From contig DATELK010000165.1 of assembly GCA_035276685.1 (NCBI GenBank), positions 1 to 64,000 on the forward strand: a stretch of 64,000 bases of DNA. The letters are read 5' to 3'. Positions 51,191-60,306 of the stretch are shown in pieces (positions within the stretch are counted from its first letter, which is position 1; the number at the start of each line of letters is the position of its first letter). Both the position numbers and the translations under genes were made by a program. The notes under the pieces were generated by a model, which saw only the letters and a list, made by a program, of their open reading frames with translations, was not told the origin of the DNA and searched no databases. The stretch comes from JACVRN01 sp035276685 (GTDB lineage: Bacteria; Acidobacteriota; Blastocatellia; Pyrinomonadales; Pyrinomonadaceae).

Positions 51191-53044
51191 TTACAGGTTT
51201 CCGCCGAGCCATTTCTGGTACGACTGTCGCTGTGCCTCTGTCGGATTGGGGACGGGCGCTATGCGGTAAGGCGCTATGGCGCGGCCGCCCAGACGGATTT
51301 CAAAGCTGCGCAGGTCGTCGTTGCGAAAGAGCGTGAGGGTCACGCGGTCGCCCGGCTTCTTCTCTGAAAGCCGCGCGTCGAACGATTCCAGGTTGACCCT
51401 CATCCCGTCGAGCGCGACTATCTCGTCTCCGGCGCTGATGCCCTGGTCGTAGGCGGGAGTTCCGGCGCGCACGTTCCTGACCATCAGGCGGTTGTCGTTC
51501 ATGTAGAGCGTCGCGCCGAAGTAGGGCCGCTCGGTCGCCGCGCGTCCCGTAGATGTCCCGCTGGTGTCTAGATAAAGACCTGCGTGATTGAGAATACTGT
51601 TGAAATCAATCTCCTCGCGCCCGCGCACGTAGCGCGTGAAGAAGCTGTCGAGCTTCGCGCCTGCCATGCGCTCGGCAAGGCCCTGGAAATCCTCCGGCGT
51701 GTAGTTGCGCTCCTTCCTGTAAAACTCTTCGTAAAGGGCGCGCATCACGTCGTCGAGCGAGCGCGCGTCCTTTGAAGCACGACGAATCTCAAGGTCAAGC
51801 ATAGCGCCCACGATTGCGCCCTTATCGTAGTAAGAGACTTGCGAGTTCACGGAATTTTCGTCCGGCCTGTAATACTTAATCCAGGCGTCGAAGCTGGACT
51901 CTTCCAGGCTCTGCTCGAAACGACCGGGCGTGTTCTGCAAGTCCCTTATCGCGGTTGCCAAATCGTTCAGATAGTCTTCGCCCGTTATGAGACCGGCGCG
52001 CACGAGGATGATGTTCTCGTAGTAGCTGGTGATGCCTTCCGCGACCCATAGGAGCCGCGTGTAGTTCTCCTGCGTGTAATCGAAGGGGCCGAGCGCATCG
52101 GGCCTGATGCGCTTGACGTTCCAGAGATGAAAGTACTCGTGAGAGACGAGCGAGAGAAAGCTCCTGTAGCCTCCTTCAGGGCGAAAGCGAAAGCGCGGGA
52201 AGATGAGAGCGGTCGAGTTCAGATGCTCAAGACCGCCGCCGCCCGTCGAGCGCAGGTGCAGAAAGAAGGTGTAATCACGATAAGGAATCTCGCCGCCCAT
52301 GAGAGCCACGGAGGCTTCGACTATCTTCTGAACGTCGCGCCGCATGCGCTCGGGGTCGTAGTTGCCCTCGCCGTCTATGACGATGCGGTGCGGTATACCC
52401 TTGACCTCGAAGGAGAGCGTCTTGAAGTTGCCCACCTCAACGGGCGAGTCGTAGAGGATGTCGAAATTCTCCGCGCGAAAAGTTAGGGGCCGCCCGCCTG
52501 CGGCTGCGGGCAGAGCGGTCGCCACCTTCCAGTTGCCGAAAGGGACTACGCGAAGAGTCGAAGGCGCTTTGAGCTGGCCCTGCGGGTACATCAGAAGCGC
52601 CGCGTTGTTCCAGAAGGCATGCTGGTCTGTCACCTCGTTGGTGCGAACGGAGAACTCGTTGGCGTAGACGCTGTAGGTTACGACCAGCTCTCTTGAGCCT
52701 GCCGTCTCTACGCGCCAGGTGTTCTTATTCGTCTTCGTCCAGCGAAGCGAGCGCCCGCCCGCATCCTTAGCATCGAAGTCCTGCACGTTGCGAGCGAACT
52801 CTCGCACCAGATAAGAGCCGGGCGTCCAGACAGGCATGATTAAGTCCGTCTGTGCAGGCAGCGTGCCGCGCACGCGCATCTCCACCTCAAGCAGGTGCGT
52901 GTAGGGCTTGGGCATAGAGACGGTGTAGGAAATTTCCGGCGGAGCCGAGGGGGCCTGCGTATTAGACCTCTGAGCAGATGCGGCGAAGGTTGCCAGAAAC
53001 AGCAGCAGGGCTGACAGCGCAGCCTTTCCGGGTGCGTGAATCAT
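51191..53044 (-). CDS. M61 glycyl aminopeptidase-family peptidase with PDZ domain
   Basis: 617 residues. Signal peptide (about 1-25, ending ASAQ), M61 N-terminal beta domain, and a catalytic domain with LVSHEYFHLWNVKRIRP (His302-Glu303-x-x-His306), the M61 zinc motif. The C-terminal PDZ domain (about 510-610) has RAGTPAYDQGISAGDEIVALDG. Exported aminopeptidase for N-terminal Gly/Ala. Confidence 0.95.
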   Translation of the reverse strand: MIHAPGKAALSALLLFLATFAASAQRSNTQAPSAPPEISYTVSMPKPYTHLLEVEMRVRGTLPAQTDLIMPVWTPGSYLVREFARNVQDFDAKDAGGRSLRWTKTNKNTWRVETAGSRELVVTYSVYANEFSVRTNEVTDQHAFWNNAALLMYPQGQLKAPSTLRVVPFGNWKVATALPAAAGGRPLTFRAENFDILYDSPVEVGNFKTLSFEVKGIPHRIVIDGEGNYDPERMRRDVQKIVEASVALMGGEIPYRDYTFFLHLRSTGGGGLEHLNSTALIFPRFRFRPEGGYRSFLSLVSHEYFHLWNVKRIRPDALGPFDYTQENYTRLLWVAEGITSYYENIILVRAGLITGEDYLNDLATAIRDLQNTPGRFEQSLEESSFDAWIKYYRPDENSVNSQVSYYDKGAIVGAMLDLEIRRASKDARSLDDVMRALYEEFYRKERNYTPEDFQGLAERMAGAKLDSFFTRYVRGREEIDFNSILNHAGLYLDTSGTSTGRAATERPYFGATLYMNDNRLMVRNVRAGTPAYDQGISAGDEIVALDGMRVNLESFDARLSEKKPGDRVTLTLFRNDDLRSFEIRLGGRAIAPYRIAPVPNPTEAQRQSYQKWLGGNL

Positions 53045-53149
53045 TCTCGGAACGTCCTTTTGATTTGACGAAGATTTCAGGGAGATTAACAGAAACTCAT
53101 CTTACAACGAAACGCGCCGCACAGGCCAAGCGCGCGTTAAAGAAACAAT

Positions 53150-53236
53150 TTAACAGGGATGGACAGGATGAACAGGATAAAGAATAAATGCTTTTTCTTT
53201 ATTATCCTGACAATCTCTGTCCATCCCTGTTAATTT
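53150..53236. repeat. Palindromic repeat family A, copy 4
   Basis: TTTAACAGGGATGGACAGGA TGAACAGGATAAAG ... TTATTATCCTGACAATCTCTGTCCATCCCTGTTAAT between the divergent M61 and thioredoxin genes. Confidence 0.9.
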
Positions 53237-53301
53237 CCCTGCAAAACTTTTGCGATGAAATCGGCCTAGGATTCTTAGCTCACTTCGGAGGGAAAGAAGC
53301 G

Positions 53302-53751
53302 ATGATAGTTAGCTGCGTGAAGTGCGGCGCGAAGAATCGCGTTGAAGAAAGAGCGGGCGAGGGACGACTGCCCGTGTGCGGCAGGTGCGGCTCGCCTCTG
53401 GATATAGAAGCGAGCGCGGGCGACACGAGCAGGCCTTTGACGGTGACAGACCAGACCTTCGCGCGCGACGTGCTACAGGCGGGCTCGCGCCCTGTGCTGC
53501 TGGACTGTTGGGCCGATTGGTGCGGGCCTTGCCGCATGATTGCGCCCGCGCTTGAGCAACTGGCGGCGGAATCAAACGGGCGCTATTTGATAGCCAAGCT
53601 CGACGTGGATGAGAATCCCGTGACGGCCACGCAGTTCGGCATACGGAGCATCCCCACGCTCCTTATCTTCAAAAACGGCACACTGGTAGACCGCCTCGTC
53701 GGCCTCCAATCCAAGCAGGCCATAGCCCAGAGACTTCAAAGGCAACAGTAA
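53302..53751 (+). CDS. trxC: Thioredoxin 2-like protein with N-terminal zinc ribbon
   Basis: 149 residues from ATG 53302 (GGAGGGAAAG upstream). N-terminal zinc ribbon CVKCGAKNR and CGRCGSPLD (two CxxC pairs), then a thioredoxin domain with WADWCGPCRMIAP and IRSIPTLLIF (cis-Pro). Cytoplasmic disulfide reductase; in E. coli Trx2 is induced by peroxide, so it may serve the peroxiredoxin elsewhere in the window. Confidence 0.93.
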   Translation: MIVSCVKCGAKNRVEERAGEGRLPVCGRCGSPLDIEASAGDTSRPLTVTDQTFARDVLQAGSRPVLLDCWADWCGPCRMIAPALEQLAAESNGRYLIAKLDVDENPVTATQFGIRSIPTLLIFKNGTLVDRLVGLQSKQAIAQRLQRQQ

Positions 53752-53792
53752 AGGAGCAGATGGGCAGAAGTTGGGTCTGATGTTAATTCGTC

Positions 53793-53993
53793 TTTAGTCC
53801 CGGCAGGGACTCGCGTGAAAATAGCCCAGCCATTTATGGCTGGGGATAAGGCAGTAACAAAAGAGAAGAGTCCCGTAGGGACGGCTGAAGGAGATGTTTC
53901 AGCCGTCCCTACGGGACTCTACATTTCTCTCGCATCTGTTCCCAGTACTAAAGCACTGGGCTATTATCAGAAAGTCCCCGACGGGACTAAAGA
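53793..53993. repeat. Compound palindrome family C, copy 2
   Basis: Same nested order as copy 1 at 29968: TAGTCCCGGCAGGGAC, GCCCAGCCATTTATGGCTG, AGAGTCCCGTAGGGACG with CGTCCCTACGGGACTCT, CCCAGTACTAAAGCACTGGG and GTCCCCGACGGGACTAAAG. Compensated changes in some stems between copies argue for conserved folding. It fills the gap before the DoxX gene. Confidence 0.9.
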
Positions 53994-54118
53994 TTAACCG
54001 GCTTCGACTCAACCTCTAAACCTTGTCCTATAATCTCTGCTTTTTACTTTTCCCTTCTTTAGTGCGATATTTCAGGGGAAATCATTTAGCCGAGAATCCT
54101 TGAAAGGTATCTGATGAG

Positions 54119-54559
54119 ATGTGGAGGAAATTGATTGCTACGCCTGCCACCTGGGTGCCGCTGCCTCTTCGCATTGCTCTTGGAATCATAATGTTCGCGC
54201 ACGGGGCGCAGAAGGTGCTGGGGCTCTACGGCGGGCGCGGCTGGAGCGCATGGGTTGCGGGCGAAGCCCCTCTCGGCCTGCGCCCCTCGTGGCTCTGGCT
54301 CGGCGCGGCGGCGATATCCGAATTTCTGGGCGGCATACTCATCTTCTTCGGCGTGCTGACGCGCGTAGGCGCTCTGGGCGCAGCGCTGACCATGCTCGTA
54401 GCCGTCATAGGCGTTAACTGGGGCGCGTTCTTCGCCAACAATCGCGGCATAGAGTTTCCTTTCGCGCTGCTCATGATGGCCGTCACGCTCATCATAACCG
54501 GGGGCGGACAGGCTTCCATAGACCGCTTCCTGATGCACCCGCGCGACCGTAGAAGATAG
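54119..54559 (+). CDS. DoxX-family membrane protein
   Basis: 146 residues with four transmembrane segments (about 13-32, 62-80, 85-100, 115-133) and the DoxX pattern LRIALGIIMFAHGAQKVLGLYGG. Inner membrane; subunit or relative of terminal oxidases and thiol-redox systems, precise role unknown. Confidence 0.9.
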   Translation: MWRKLIATPATWVPLPLRIALGIIMFAHGAQKVLGLYGGRGWSAWVAGEAPLGLRPSWLWLGAAAISEFLGGILIFFGVLTRVGALGAALTMLVAVIGVNWGAFFANNRGIEFPFALLMMAVTLIITGGGQASIDRFLMHPRDRRR

Positions 54560-54564
54560 ATAAA

Positions 54565-54658
54565 AATGCAGAAGGCAGAGTGCAGAATGATGAATTAAAG
54601 AAATAATTCAAGTTGAATGCTTCTTCTCATTCATCATTCTGCACTCTGCCTTCTGACT
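54565..54658. repeat. Palindromic repeat family B, copy 5
   Basis: AATGCAGAAGGCAGAGTGCA GAATGATGAATTAAAGAAAT ... TTCTTCTCATTCATCATTCT GCACTCTGCCTTCTGAC between DoxX and the transporter gene; ends 8 bases before its start codon. Confidence 0.9.
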
Positions 54659-54665
54659 TGCTCTT

Positions 54666-55931
54666 ATGAATCGTTCTCCGCTACTGGTTATCTTCATCAC
54701 AGTCTTCATAGACCTGATAGGCTTCGGCATAGTCATTCCCGTGCTGCCGTTTTACGTAGAGGGGACGCGCTTCAACGCCAGCCCGCGAGTGGTGGGGCTG
54801 CTCTTTGCCTCCTACTCCATCATGCAGCTTATCTTCTCGCCCATCTTGGGAAAGCTCTCCGACAGGTACGGCCGCCGTCCCATTCTCTTAATCAGCCTGA
54901 TTGGCACGGCCTTTGGCTTTCTAGTGCTGGGGCTGGCGACGACCGTCTGGATGCTCTTCGCGGGACGCATCATAGACGGCATCTCGGGCGGCAACATCTC
55001 TACGGCGCAGGCCTACATAGCTGACGTGACTACGCCCGAGAATCGCGCGAAGGGGATGGGGATGATTGGAGCGGCCTTCGGGCTGGGGTTTATCTTCGGC
55101 CCGGCCATAGGCGGCATACTGAGCCGCTGGGGCATAGAGGTTCCGTTTCTTTTCGCGGCCGCGCTGGCTCTGGCAAACGCGACGCTGCTTTACTTCACGC
55201 TGCCGGAGACGGTCACTAAAGACCATCCGGCCAGAGTCTCTGCCGCCTCGGCCAGATGGAAGAATCTCTTCGAAGCATTGAAGCAGCGACGACTCGCCTT
55301 CGTGCTCAGCATATACTTTCTCTTCGTCACGGCCTTCTCGATTATGACCTCGTCGTTCGCGCTCTTCACCATGTTCCGCTTCGGGTACGACGCGCACGAC
55401 ACTGGCTGGCTCTTCGGCTACGTGGGCGTGATTGGCGCGGTCATTCAGGGAGGACTGATAGGACGGCTGGTTCGAAGCTTTGGCGAGCTGCGGCTGGTCG
55501 TCGCGGGCGCGTTTCTCTTCACGACGAGCCTCTTCATCATCCCGCTCACGGGCCCCGAGTCGGGCGTCGCGGTGCTGCTCATGGTCGGGGCGCTCTTCGC
55601 CGTGGGCAACGCACTGTCAACGCCGTCTCTGACGAGCCTCGCGTCCAAGAGCGCCGGGGCAGCGGAGCAGGGCGGCGTCCTCGGCGTTACTCAATCCGTG
55701 GCGAGCCTTGCCAGAGCGGTCGGCCCCCTCATAGCATCGGCCATGATTTACAGCGCCGTCGCTACACTAGGCTTCGACCGCCAGATGCACAACATGAGCG
55801 ACCACACGCTGAGGCTCACCTTCTGGACGGCGGCCGCCATCATGCTCCTGGCTTTTCTATTGGCCGTCTACTTCTCTTACGCCTACGCGGGCAGGTACAA
55901 AGAGGCCGCGCCTATGGCGGCGGAGAGCTAG
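54666..55931 (+). CDS. MFS transporter, tetracycline-efflux-like (DHA1)
   Basis: 421 residues with twelve transmembrane segments. The signature between TM2 and TM3 is GKLSDRYGRRPILLISLIG and LILPVLPFYVEG-like spacing is present at the N-terminus (IDLIGFGIVIPVLPFYVEGT). Typical DHA1 drug/H+ antiporter of the TetA/Bcr group; export substrate unknown. The start ATG 54666 follows the repeat with little room for a ribosome-binding site. Confidence 0.9.
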   Translation: MNRSPLLVIFITVFIDLIGFGIVIPVLPFYVEGTRFNASPRVVGLLFASYSIMQLIFSPILGKLSDRYGRRPILLISLIGTAFGFLVLGLATTVWMLFAGRIIDGISGGNISTAQAYIADVTTPENRAKGMGMIGAAFGLGFIFGPAIGGILSRWGIEVPFLFAAALALANATLLYFTLPETVTKDHPARVSAASARWKNLFEALKQRRLAFVLSIYFLFVTAFSIMTSSFALFTMFRFGYDAHDTGWLFGYVGVIGAVIQGGLIGRLVRSFGELRLVVAGAFLFTTSLFIIPLTGPESGVAVLLMVGALFAVGNALSTPSLTSLASKSAGAAEQGGVLGVTQSVASLARAVGPLIASAMIYSAVATLGFDRQMHNMSDHTLRLTFWTAAAIMLLAFLLAVYFSYAYAGRYKEAAPMAAES

Positions 55932-55933
55932 CC

Positions 55934-56383
55934 CTAATCCCGCCTGTAGAAGACGCGGTCAAAGGTTACGCCCGGAGCGACAGAGATGGAGCCCTCTATC
56001 ACCATACCGAAATTGGTCACGCCGTTGAGTATGCGGTTGGAGAAGGTGGCAGTGAGCTCGCCTCTGCCCCCGTCGCTGTAGACTTTCGTCGCGGTCAGTC
56101 TGCCCTGCTCACCCTTTATGTCCTGAAGCTCTGCGCGCCTGTCGCCCTCAAAGCTCGTGCCGGACAGGCTGTTGCCCGAGTCAACCCTGATTTCTATGTA
56201 GTAGCCAGCCTCAAACCCCTCGTAGCGCCCCGCGTAATCGGCCACGTTCTCTTTGACCACAGTCTCGAAGCGCTTCTCTTTGGTCTTAATCTCTTTGTTC
56301 TTGACCTTGGACTTCTGCGCGAAGGCCGGGGCCGCAGAGGCCAGCACAAGGACGGCCGCCATCAATAGCAATCTCTTCATCAT
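55934..56383 (-). CDS. Exported hypothetical protein
   Basis: 149 residues from ATG 56383 (GGGGGAG upstream). A signal peptide (about 1-20, ending AFAQ) precedes a basic Lys/Glu stretch and a small beta-rich domain. No family recognised. Stop lies 2 bases from the stop of the convergent transporter gene. Confidence 0.75.
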   Translation of the reverse strand: MMKRLLLMAAVLVLASAAPAFAQKSKVKNKEIKTKEKRFETVVKENVADYAGRYEGFEAGYYIEIRVDSGNSLSGTSFEGDRRAELQDIKGEQGRLTATKVYSDGGRGELTATFSNRILNGVTNFGMVIEGSISVAPGVTFDRVFYRRD

Positions 56384-56496
56384 CGCTACTTCTCCCCCAC
56401 TTTTTTGTGTCTGTATTAAGGGCAGACTATCGCCCTCTTTAAAGTGTAAACACCGCCGCGCGCAGTTTCGTGGCGACAAATTGAAGATTCTCTCTT

Positions 56497-56952
56497 TTAC
56501 CAGATGGAGGGAAGCTTTGACTCGTCTATCTCAAGGAGTTTTCCGTCGGGCAGTATGTGCAGCATCTGAGCGCCGCGTGCGCGTAGCGGAGGCGAGAGAA
56601 GCCCTACGCGGTGGCAGTTGGCGCGCGGGCTCGCGTGATTGGTCAGGGGCTGAGACTCGGAGCACAGGAGCGCTATGCGCTCGCCCGACGCAAGCTCCAT
56701 GATGCGGTCTAGGCCCCGCTCAAGGTCTTCCGTCCTGGCGATGACTTTGCCGCCGCACTCCGGCAGATGCTCGTAGCCCACGCCGTTCTCCCTGAGCAAT
56801 TCTTCCAGCACGCGCCCGTTGTACTGAGGCCAGCGCGAGCGCGCCACGCTCCTCACGTCGCACACGAGCGCAATCCCATGCTCCCTGAGGAGCCACAGGA
56901 AATGCTCGAACGGGTGGCGGCCGTGCCCTATCGTGTAGATTGTCGTGGACAT
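56497..56952 (-). CDS. DUF488-family protein
   Basis: 151 residues. DUF488 pattern: TIGHGRHPFEHFLWLLREH, CDVRSVARSRWPQYN and CSESQP ... CHR, with the paired Cys and His that suggest a metal or redox site. Function unknown; often near phosphatase or nuclease genes. Confidence 0.9.
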   Translation of the reverse strand: MSTTIYTIGHGRHPFEHFLWLLREHGIALVCDVRSVARSRWPQYNGRVLEELLRENGVGYEHLPECGGKVIARTEDLERGLDRIMELASGERIALLCSESQPLTNHASPRANCHRVGLLSPPLRARGAQMLHILPDGKLLEIDESKLPSIW

Positions 56953-56973
56953 CAATTTTCTAAGGCCGCACCT

Positions 56974-57480
56974 TTACCAAGGGAGGCTGTTGAGCTTGAC
57001 CGGCCCAGTGGGCCAGCTCTCCTTCGCGCACGGCAGAATCATGACGTTCATGGGAGACACAATCGAGCCTGAAGGCTGCTCTATCTCGACCGCGTCCGAG
57101 ACCCTTCGCCAGCCCAGCCGCTCGTAAAACGGCATCAGCCTGTCGTGACAAAAGAGGAGGCCGAAGTCTACGCTCAGCTCTTCGCGCATGAGGCTCGCGG
57201 CGTGGCGCATGGCGCGGCTCGCGTATCCTTTTCCCTGTTCGTCCAGCGTGGTGACGACCCCGCCGACGCCGCAGACCGCGACGCGCTCCTCATTCACCGC
57301 GACCGTGTGCTGAAGCAGGCCGACGTGTGTCACGGGGCTTCCGTCGACTTCGATAAAGATGTGCAGGTCTTTGGGCTTCCACGTCAGGTTCAGATGGTTC
57401 GAGCCGAAGATGTCTTCGCCCCATCCGAACAGCAGCTTGCTCTCTTCATCAGAGATATTATTCCGAACCCGTATCTCCAT
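56974..57480 (-). CDS. GNAT acetyltransferase, AAC(2')-like
   Basis: 168 residues with AcCoA-binding region VGGVVTTLDEQGKGYASRAM and motif DFGLLFCHDRLMPFYERLGW. The layout resembles the aminoglycoside 2'-N-acetyltransferase group but lacks enough detail to claim resistance. Cytoplasmic. Confidence 0.8.
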   Translation of the reverse strand: MEIRVRNNISDEESKLLFGWGEDIFGSNHLNLTWKPKDLHIFIEVDGSPVTHVGLLQHTVAVNEERVAVCGVGGVVTTLDEQGKGYASRAMRHAASLMREELSVDFGLLFCHDRLMPFYERLGWRRVSDAVEIEQPSGSIVSPMNVMILPCAKESWPTGPVKLNSLPW

Positions 57481-57516
57481 AAGTTACAGGCAACAACTCT
57501 CCGCTCATTTTTTTCA

Positions 57517-58095
57517 TTACGATAGCTTTGTCCTCCCCTTTAGCTCTTCCCTTATCTGCTCTGCCGTCAAATCCACCAGCCGCCCGCCAGTAAACAGCGG
57601 GTCGTTCGTCACCTCCATGACGGCGAACGAAGGCAACTTAAACTCGTCCAGCTCCGCGTCCGAGTCGAACTCGGTTTCGGCCAGCACGAGCCCGTGCAGC
57701 GCGCCGAGGAAAACGTCTACGGAGAATTTTCGCCCGTCGCGCTCGTAAGGGTAACGGTTCTTGCGAATCTCGTTGCCTTCGAGGTGGGCGAACATCTCGT
57801 ACTCTGCCTGCGTCAGGTAGATGTTTGTTATCCAGGTGCGCGAGAAGTCTTCCGGGTTCGGCGCGAACTTCTGCGTGAGCTTGAAAGTCCACTCGCGCTT
57901 GTAAGGCTCGCGTATCTTTCTCAGTCGGAGCCGCGTGTTGGTGACGTAGTTGTCGAAAATCTGCGTGTGATAGTGCTGTGGCTCAAGCTCGGGCGGGTAG
58001 GAGCGCAGGAGGAACCTCCGCTCGCGCTCCATGTGCGCGTACTTCTCCACCTTTTTACTTACGTCGGCGGCCGTGCCCAGGTATTTAAGCACCAT
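57517..58095 (-). CDS. CYTH-domain (thiamine-triphosphatase/adenylate cyclase fold) protein
   Basis: 192 residues from ATG 58095, 2 bases after the dehydratase gene's stop; the longer frame runs into that gene. HMERERRFLL at about residue 21 is the ExExK-type CYTH signature, and Lys/Arg/Glu-rich strands follow (WTFKLTQKF, FSVDVFLGALHG, AETEF). Enzymes of this fold act on triphosphate substrates such as ThTP or inorganic triphosphate. Confidence 0.85.
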   Translation of the reverse strand: MVLKYLGTAADVSKKVEKYAHMERERRFLLRSYPPELEPQHYHTQIFDNYVTNTRLRLRKIREPYKREWTFKLTQKFAPNPEDFSRTWITNIYLTQAEYEMFAHLEGNEIRKNRYPYERDGRKFSVDVFLGALHGLVLAETEFDSDAELDEFKLPSFAVMEVTNDPLFTGGRLVDLTAEQIREELKGRTKLS

Positions 58096-58097
58096 CC

Positions 58098-60095
58098 TCA
58101 GGCTCCCACCAGCTCCGCTTCGCGCTCTTTCAGAAACTCTTCCGGCTCGACTATGCGGCCCGCTATGGCGGAGGCCGCGACCACGTAAGGCGAAGCCAGA
58201 TAGACCTTGCCCGGCCCGCTTCTTCCGGGAAAGTTTCTGTTCTGAGCGCTGATGGTCACCTGTTCCGGGGAGCGCGACGCGCCCGGCCCGGCGTTGATGC
58301 ACGCGCCGCAGCTTGGGTCAATCAGCTCCGCGCCTGCGCGCTCGAAGATTTCTATGTAACCCTTCTCCCTGGCGTACTGCTTTATCTTCTGCGAGCCGAA
58401 TTGCAGATAGAGATGAACGCCCGGCGCAACCTTGCGACCCTGCTCCACGGCGCGCTTCAGCACGGCGGCGTACATGTCCATGTCCGCCATCTTGCCGCCC
58501 GTGCACGAGCCGCCGTAAGCCGTGTCTATACGCACCTCTTCCTGAAGCTCCGTGATGTTGATGCCGTTTCTGGGGTCGCCGGGCAGGGCCACCATTGGCC
58601 GTATCTCCGAGAGGTCAATCTCGAAACGGGCCGCGTACTCCGCGTCCTCGTCGCTCTTCAGGAAGCCTTTGCGAACGTCTTCCGCGTCTAGCCCGCGCGT
58701 GCGCGTGAGATATTCAAGCACGACTTCGTCCGGCTCTATGATGCCCGTGAAGCCTCCGGCTTCGACGGCCATGTTCGTCAGCGTCGCTCGCTCGTCAATA
58801 GACCAGTTCTTCAAGCCCTCGCCAGCGAACTCAAGCACCTGACCGATGCCTTTGCCTTCCTTCATGTAATCGGTCGCAAGGATTTTGAGCATCACGTCTT
58901 TGGCCGACACGTCGGCGCGCTTTTCTCCTTTGAGCACGAACTTGACGGTCTCGGGAACTCGCACGCGAATGTCTTTCGTGTACCACGCGTTCGCCATGTC
59001 GGTCGAGCCCACGCCGAAGGCGAAGCAGCCTAGGACGCCCGCCATGCAGGTGTGCGAGTCAGTGCCTATGACAAGCTGGCCCGGCAGAGCTATGTCTTCA
59101 ACGACCGCGTTGTGACAGATGGCCTCGGAGCCTCGCTCCTCCGTGCCGCCGTAAAGCCGTATGCCCTGCTCTTCCGTGAAGTTCTCCTGCGTAACGGCTA
59201 GACCGTTGGCGCGGTCAAGCAGGCCCATCTTGCGCTTGTCCTCGGACATCACGCGGCCCAGGAATGTCAGGTGGTCGCGGAAGGCGTAGACAGACTCAGC
59301 CTCCGTCACGCGAGCGTCTTTGCCGAGAGCCTGCTTGAAGAGAGACTCTGCCATGGGCGTGACGTACTCGTGCGAGAAGCGCACGTCCGCCACGGCAAAG
59401 AGCGCGTCGCCCGGCTTCACGGCCTCGACGCCAATGTGTCCAGCGCGCACGAATGCGTGGCGCGCGATTATCTTCTCCACGATGTTCATGGGGCGCTTCC
59501 CGGTCTCAAGCCGCGGCGGGGTGGTCTCGCCCGCGAGCCGCGCCTTGTTGTAGTTGAAGAGCCCGCCGTATTCGACAATCGCTTTCGAGATTGCGTCGAG
59601 CCCGCGCGTGAACTCTTCGAGCGGTATCTCTTCACCTCGCGTTATTCTCTCGATGAGCCCGAAATCCGTTGACGTAAGCAAACCTATGTTCTGCGCGTTC
59701 TGCCCGTAAATCTTCTCTATGGTCTTCGCTATGACAAGCTCAACGCCCGCGGCCTTCTCGGCATACGGAGCGGTCTCGCGCGACGAGCCGCAGCCCTTAG
59801 AGAGACCCGAGACGACTACGGAAAAGCCGCCGCCTTTGACTTCGTCCTTCTGCACGGCCTGCTCGCGCATGCCTACGTAGACGTACTCGCCAAGGGTCTC
59901 GTCGTAGTAGAAGCAGACCCAGCCGGGCGTAATCTCGTCCGTAGAGATGTTGTTCATGAGCGGCCGCTCAGGGTCGTGCGGTAAATTCTCGCCTTCTGCC
60001 AACTGGCGGCGAATCAGCGATACGTCTTCGGTCAAATAGAGTATGCGGCCTGCGAAGCGCATGCGGTCGGGCCGCTTCTGAATCTTCTCTGTCAC
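58098..60095 (-). CDS. Aconitase/isopropylmalate-dehydratase-like protein, swivel domain first
   Basis: 665 residues. N-terminal swivel (LeuD-like) domain at about 15-190 with GCGSSRETAPYAEKA (Cys102), then the LeuC-like catalytic domains with IGTDSHTC (4Fe-4S Cys), GGSCTGGKMADMDMY and DPSCGACINAGPG (cluster Cys pair). So the 4Fe-4S hydro-lyase site is intact. Substrate could be isopropylmalate, homoaconitate or a methylcitrate-type acid. In ordinary LeuCD the swivel protein is separate and in aconitase it is C-terminal; here it is N-terminal as in AcnB. Confidence 0.88.
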   Translation of the reverse strand: MTEKIQKRPDRMRFAGRILYLTEDVSLIRRQLAEGENLPHDPERPLMNNISTDEITPGWVCFYYDETLGEYVYVGMREQAVQKDEVKGGGFSVVVSGLSKGCGSSRETAPYAEKAAGVELVIAKTIEKIYGQNAQNIGLLTSTDFGLIERITRGEEIPLEEFTRGLDAISKAIVEYGGLFNYNKARLAGETTPPRLETGKRPMNIVEKIIARHAFVRAGHIGVEAVKPGDALFAVADVRFSHEYVTPMAESLFKQALGKDARVTEAESVYAFRDHLTFLGRVMSEDKRKMGLLDRANGLAVTQENFTEEQGIRLYGGTEERGSEAICHNAVVEDIALPGQLVIGTDSHTCMAGVLGCFAFGVGSTDMANAWYTKDIRVRVPETVKFVLKGEKRADVSAKDVMLKILATDYMKEGKGIGQVLEFAGEGLKNWSIDERATLTNMAVEAGGFTGIIEPDEVVLEYLTRTRGLDAEDVRKGFLKSDEDAEYAARFEIDLSEIRPMVALPGDPRNGINITELQEEVRIDTAYGGSCTGGKMADMDMYAAVLKRAVEQGRKVAPGVHLYLQFGSQKIKQYAREKGYIEIFERAGAELIDPSCGACINAGPGASRSPEQVTISAQNRNFPGRSGPGKVYLASPYVVAASAIAGRIVEPEEFLKEREAELVGA

Positions 60096-60183
60096 TTAAG
60101 CCATCTCCAGTAGAAAAATTATTGCGTCTTTGAAAGAAACATTATAAACCGAAGAGGTAAAAGTACTGAAACGGAGAAGAGAA

Positions 60184-60270
60184 TTAACAGGGATGGACAG
60201 GATAGACAGGATAAAGAAAAGAGAATACTTCTGCTTTCATCCTGTATATCCTGTCCATCCCTGTTAATTT
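60184..60270. repeat. Palindromic repeat family A, copy 5
   Basis: AATTAACAGGGATGGACAGG ATAGACAGGATAAAG ... TTTCATCCTGTATATCCTGTCCATCCCTGTTAAT between the divergent dehydratase and small membrane protein genes. Confidence 0.9.
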
Positions 60271-60306
60271 CTTTTACTATCCTCCACTTTGCTTAGGAGA
60301 AACGGG

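Noticed and set aside
55256..56368. A 370-residue forward frame across the transporter and the next gene
   Set aside because: Arg/His-rich shadow of the MFS gene in another frame; no start signal or domain.
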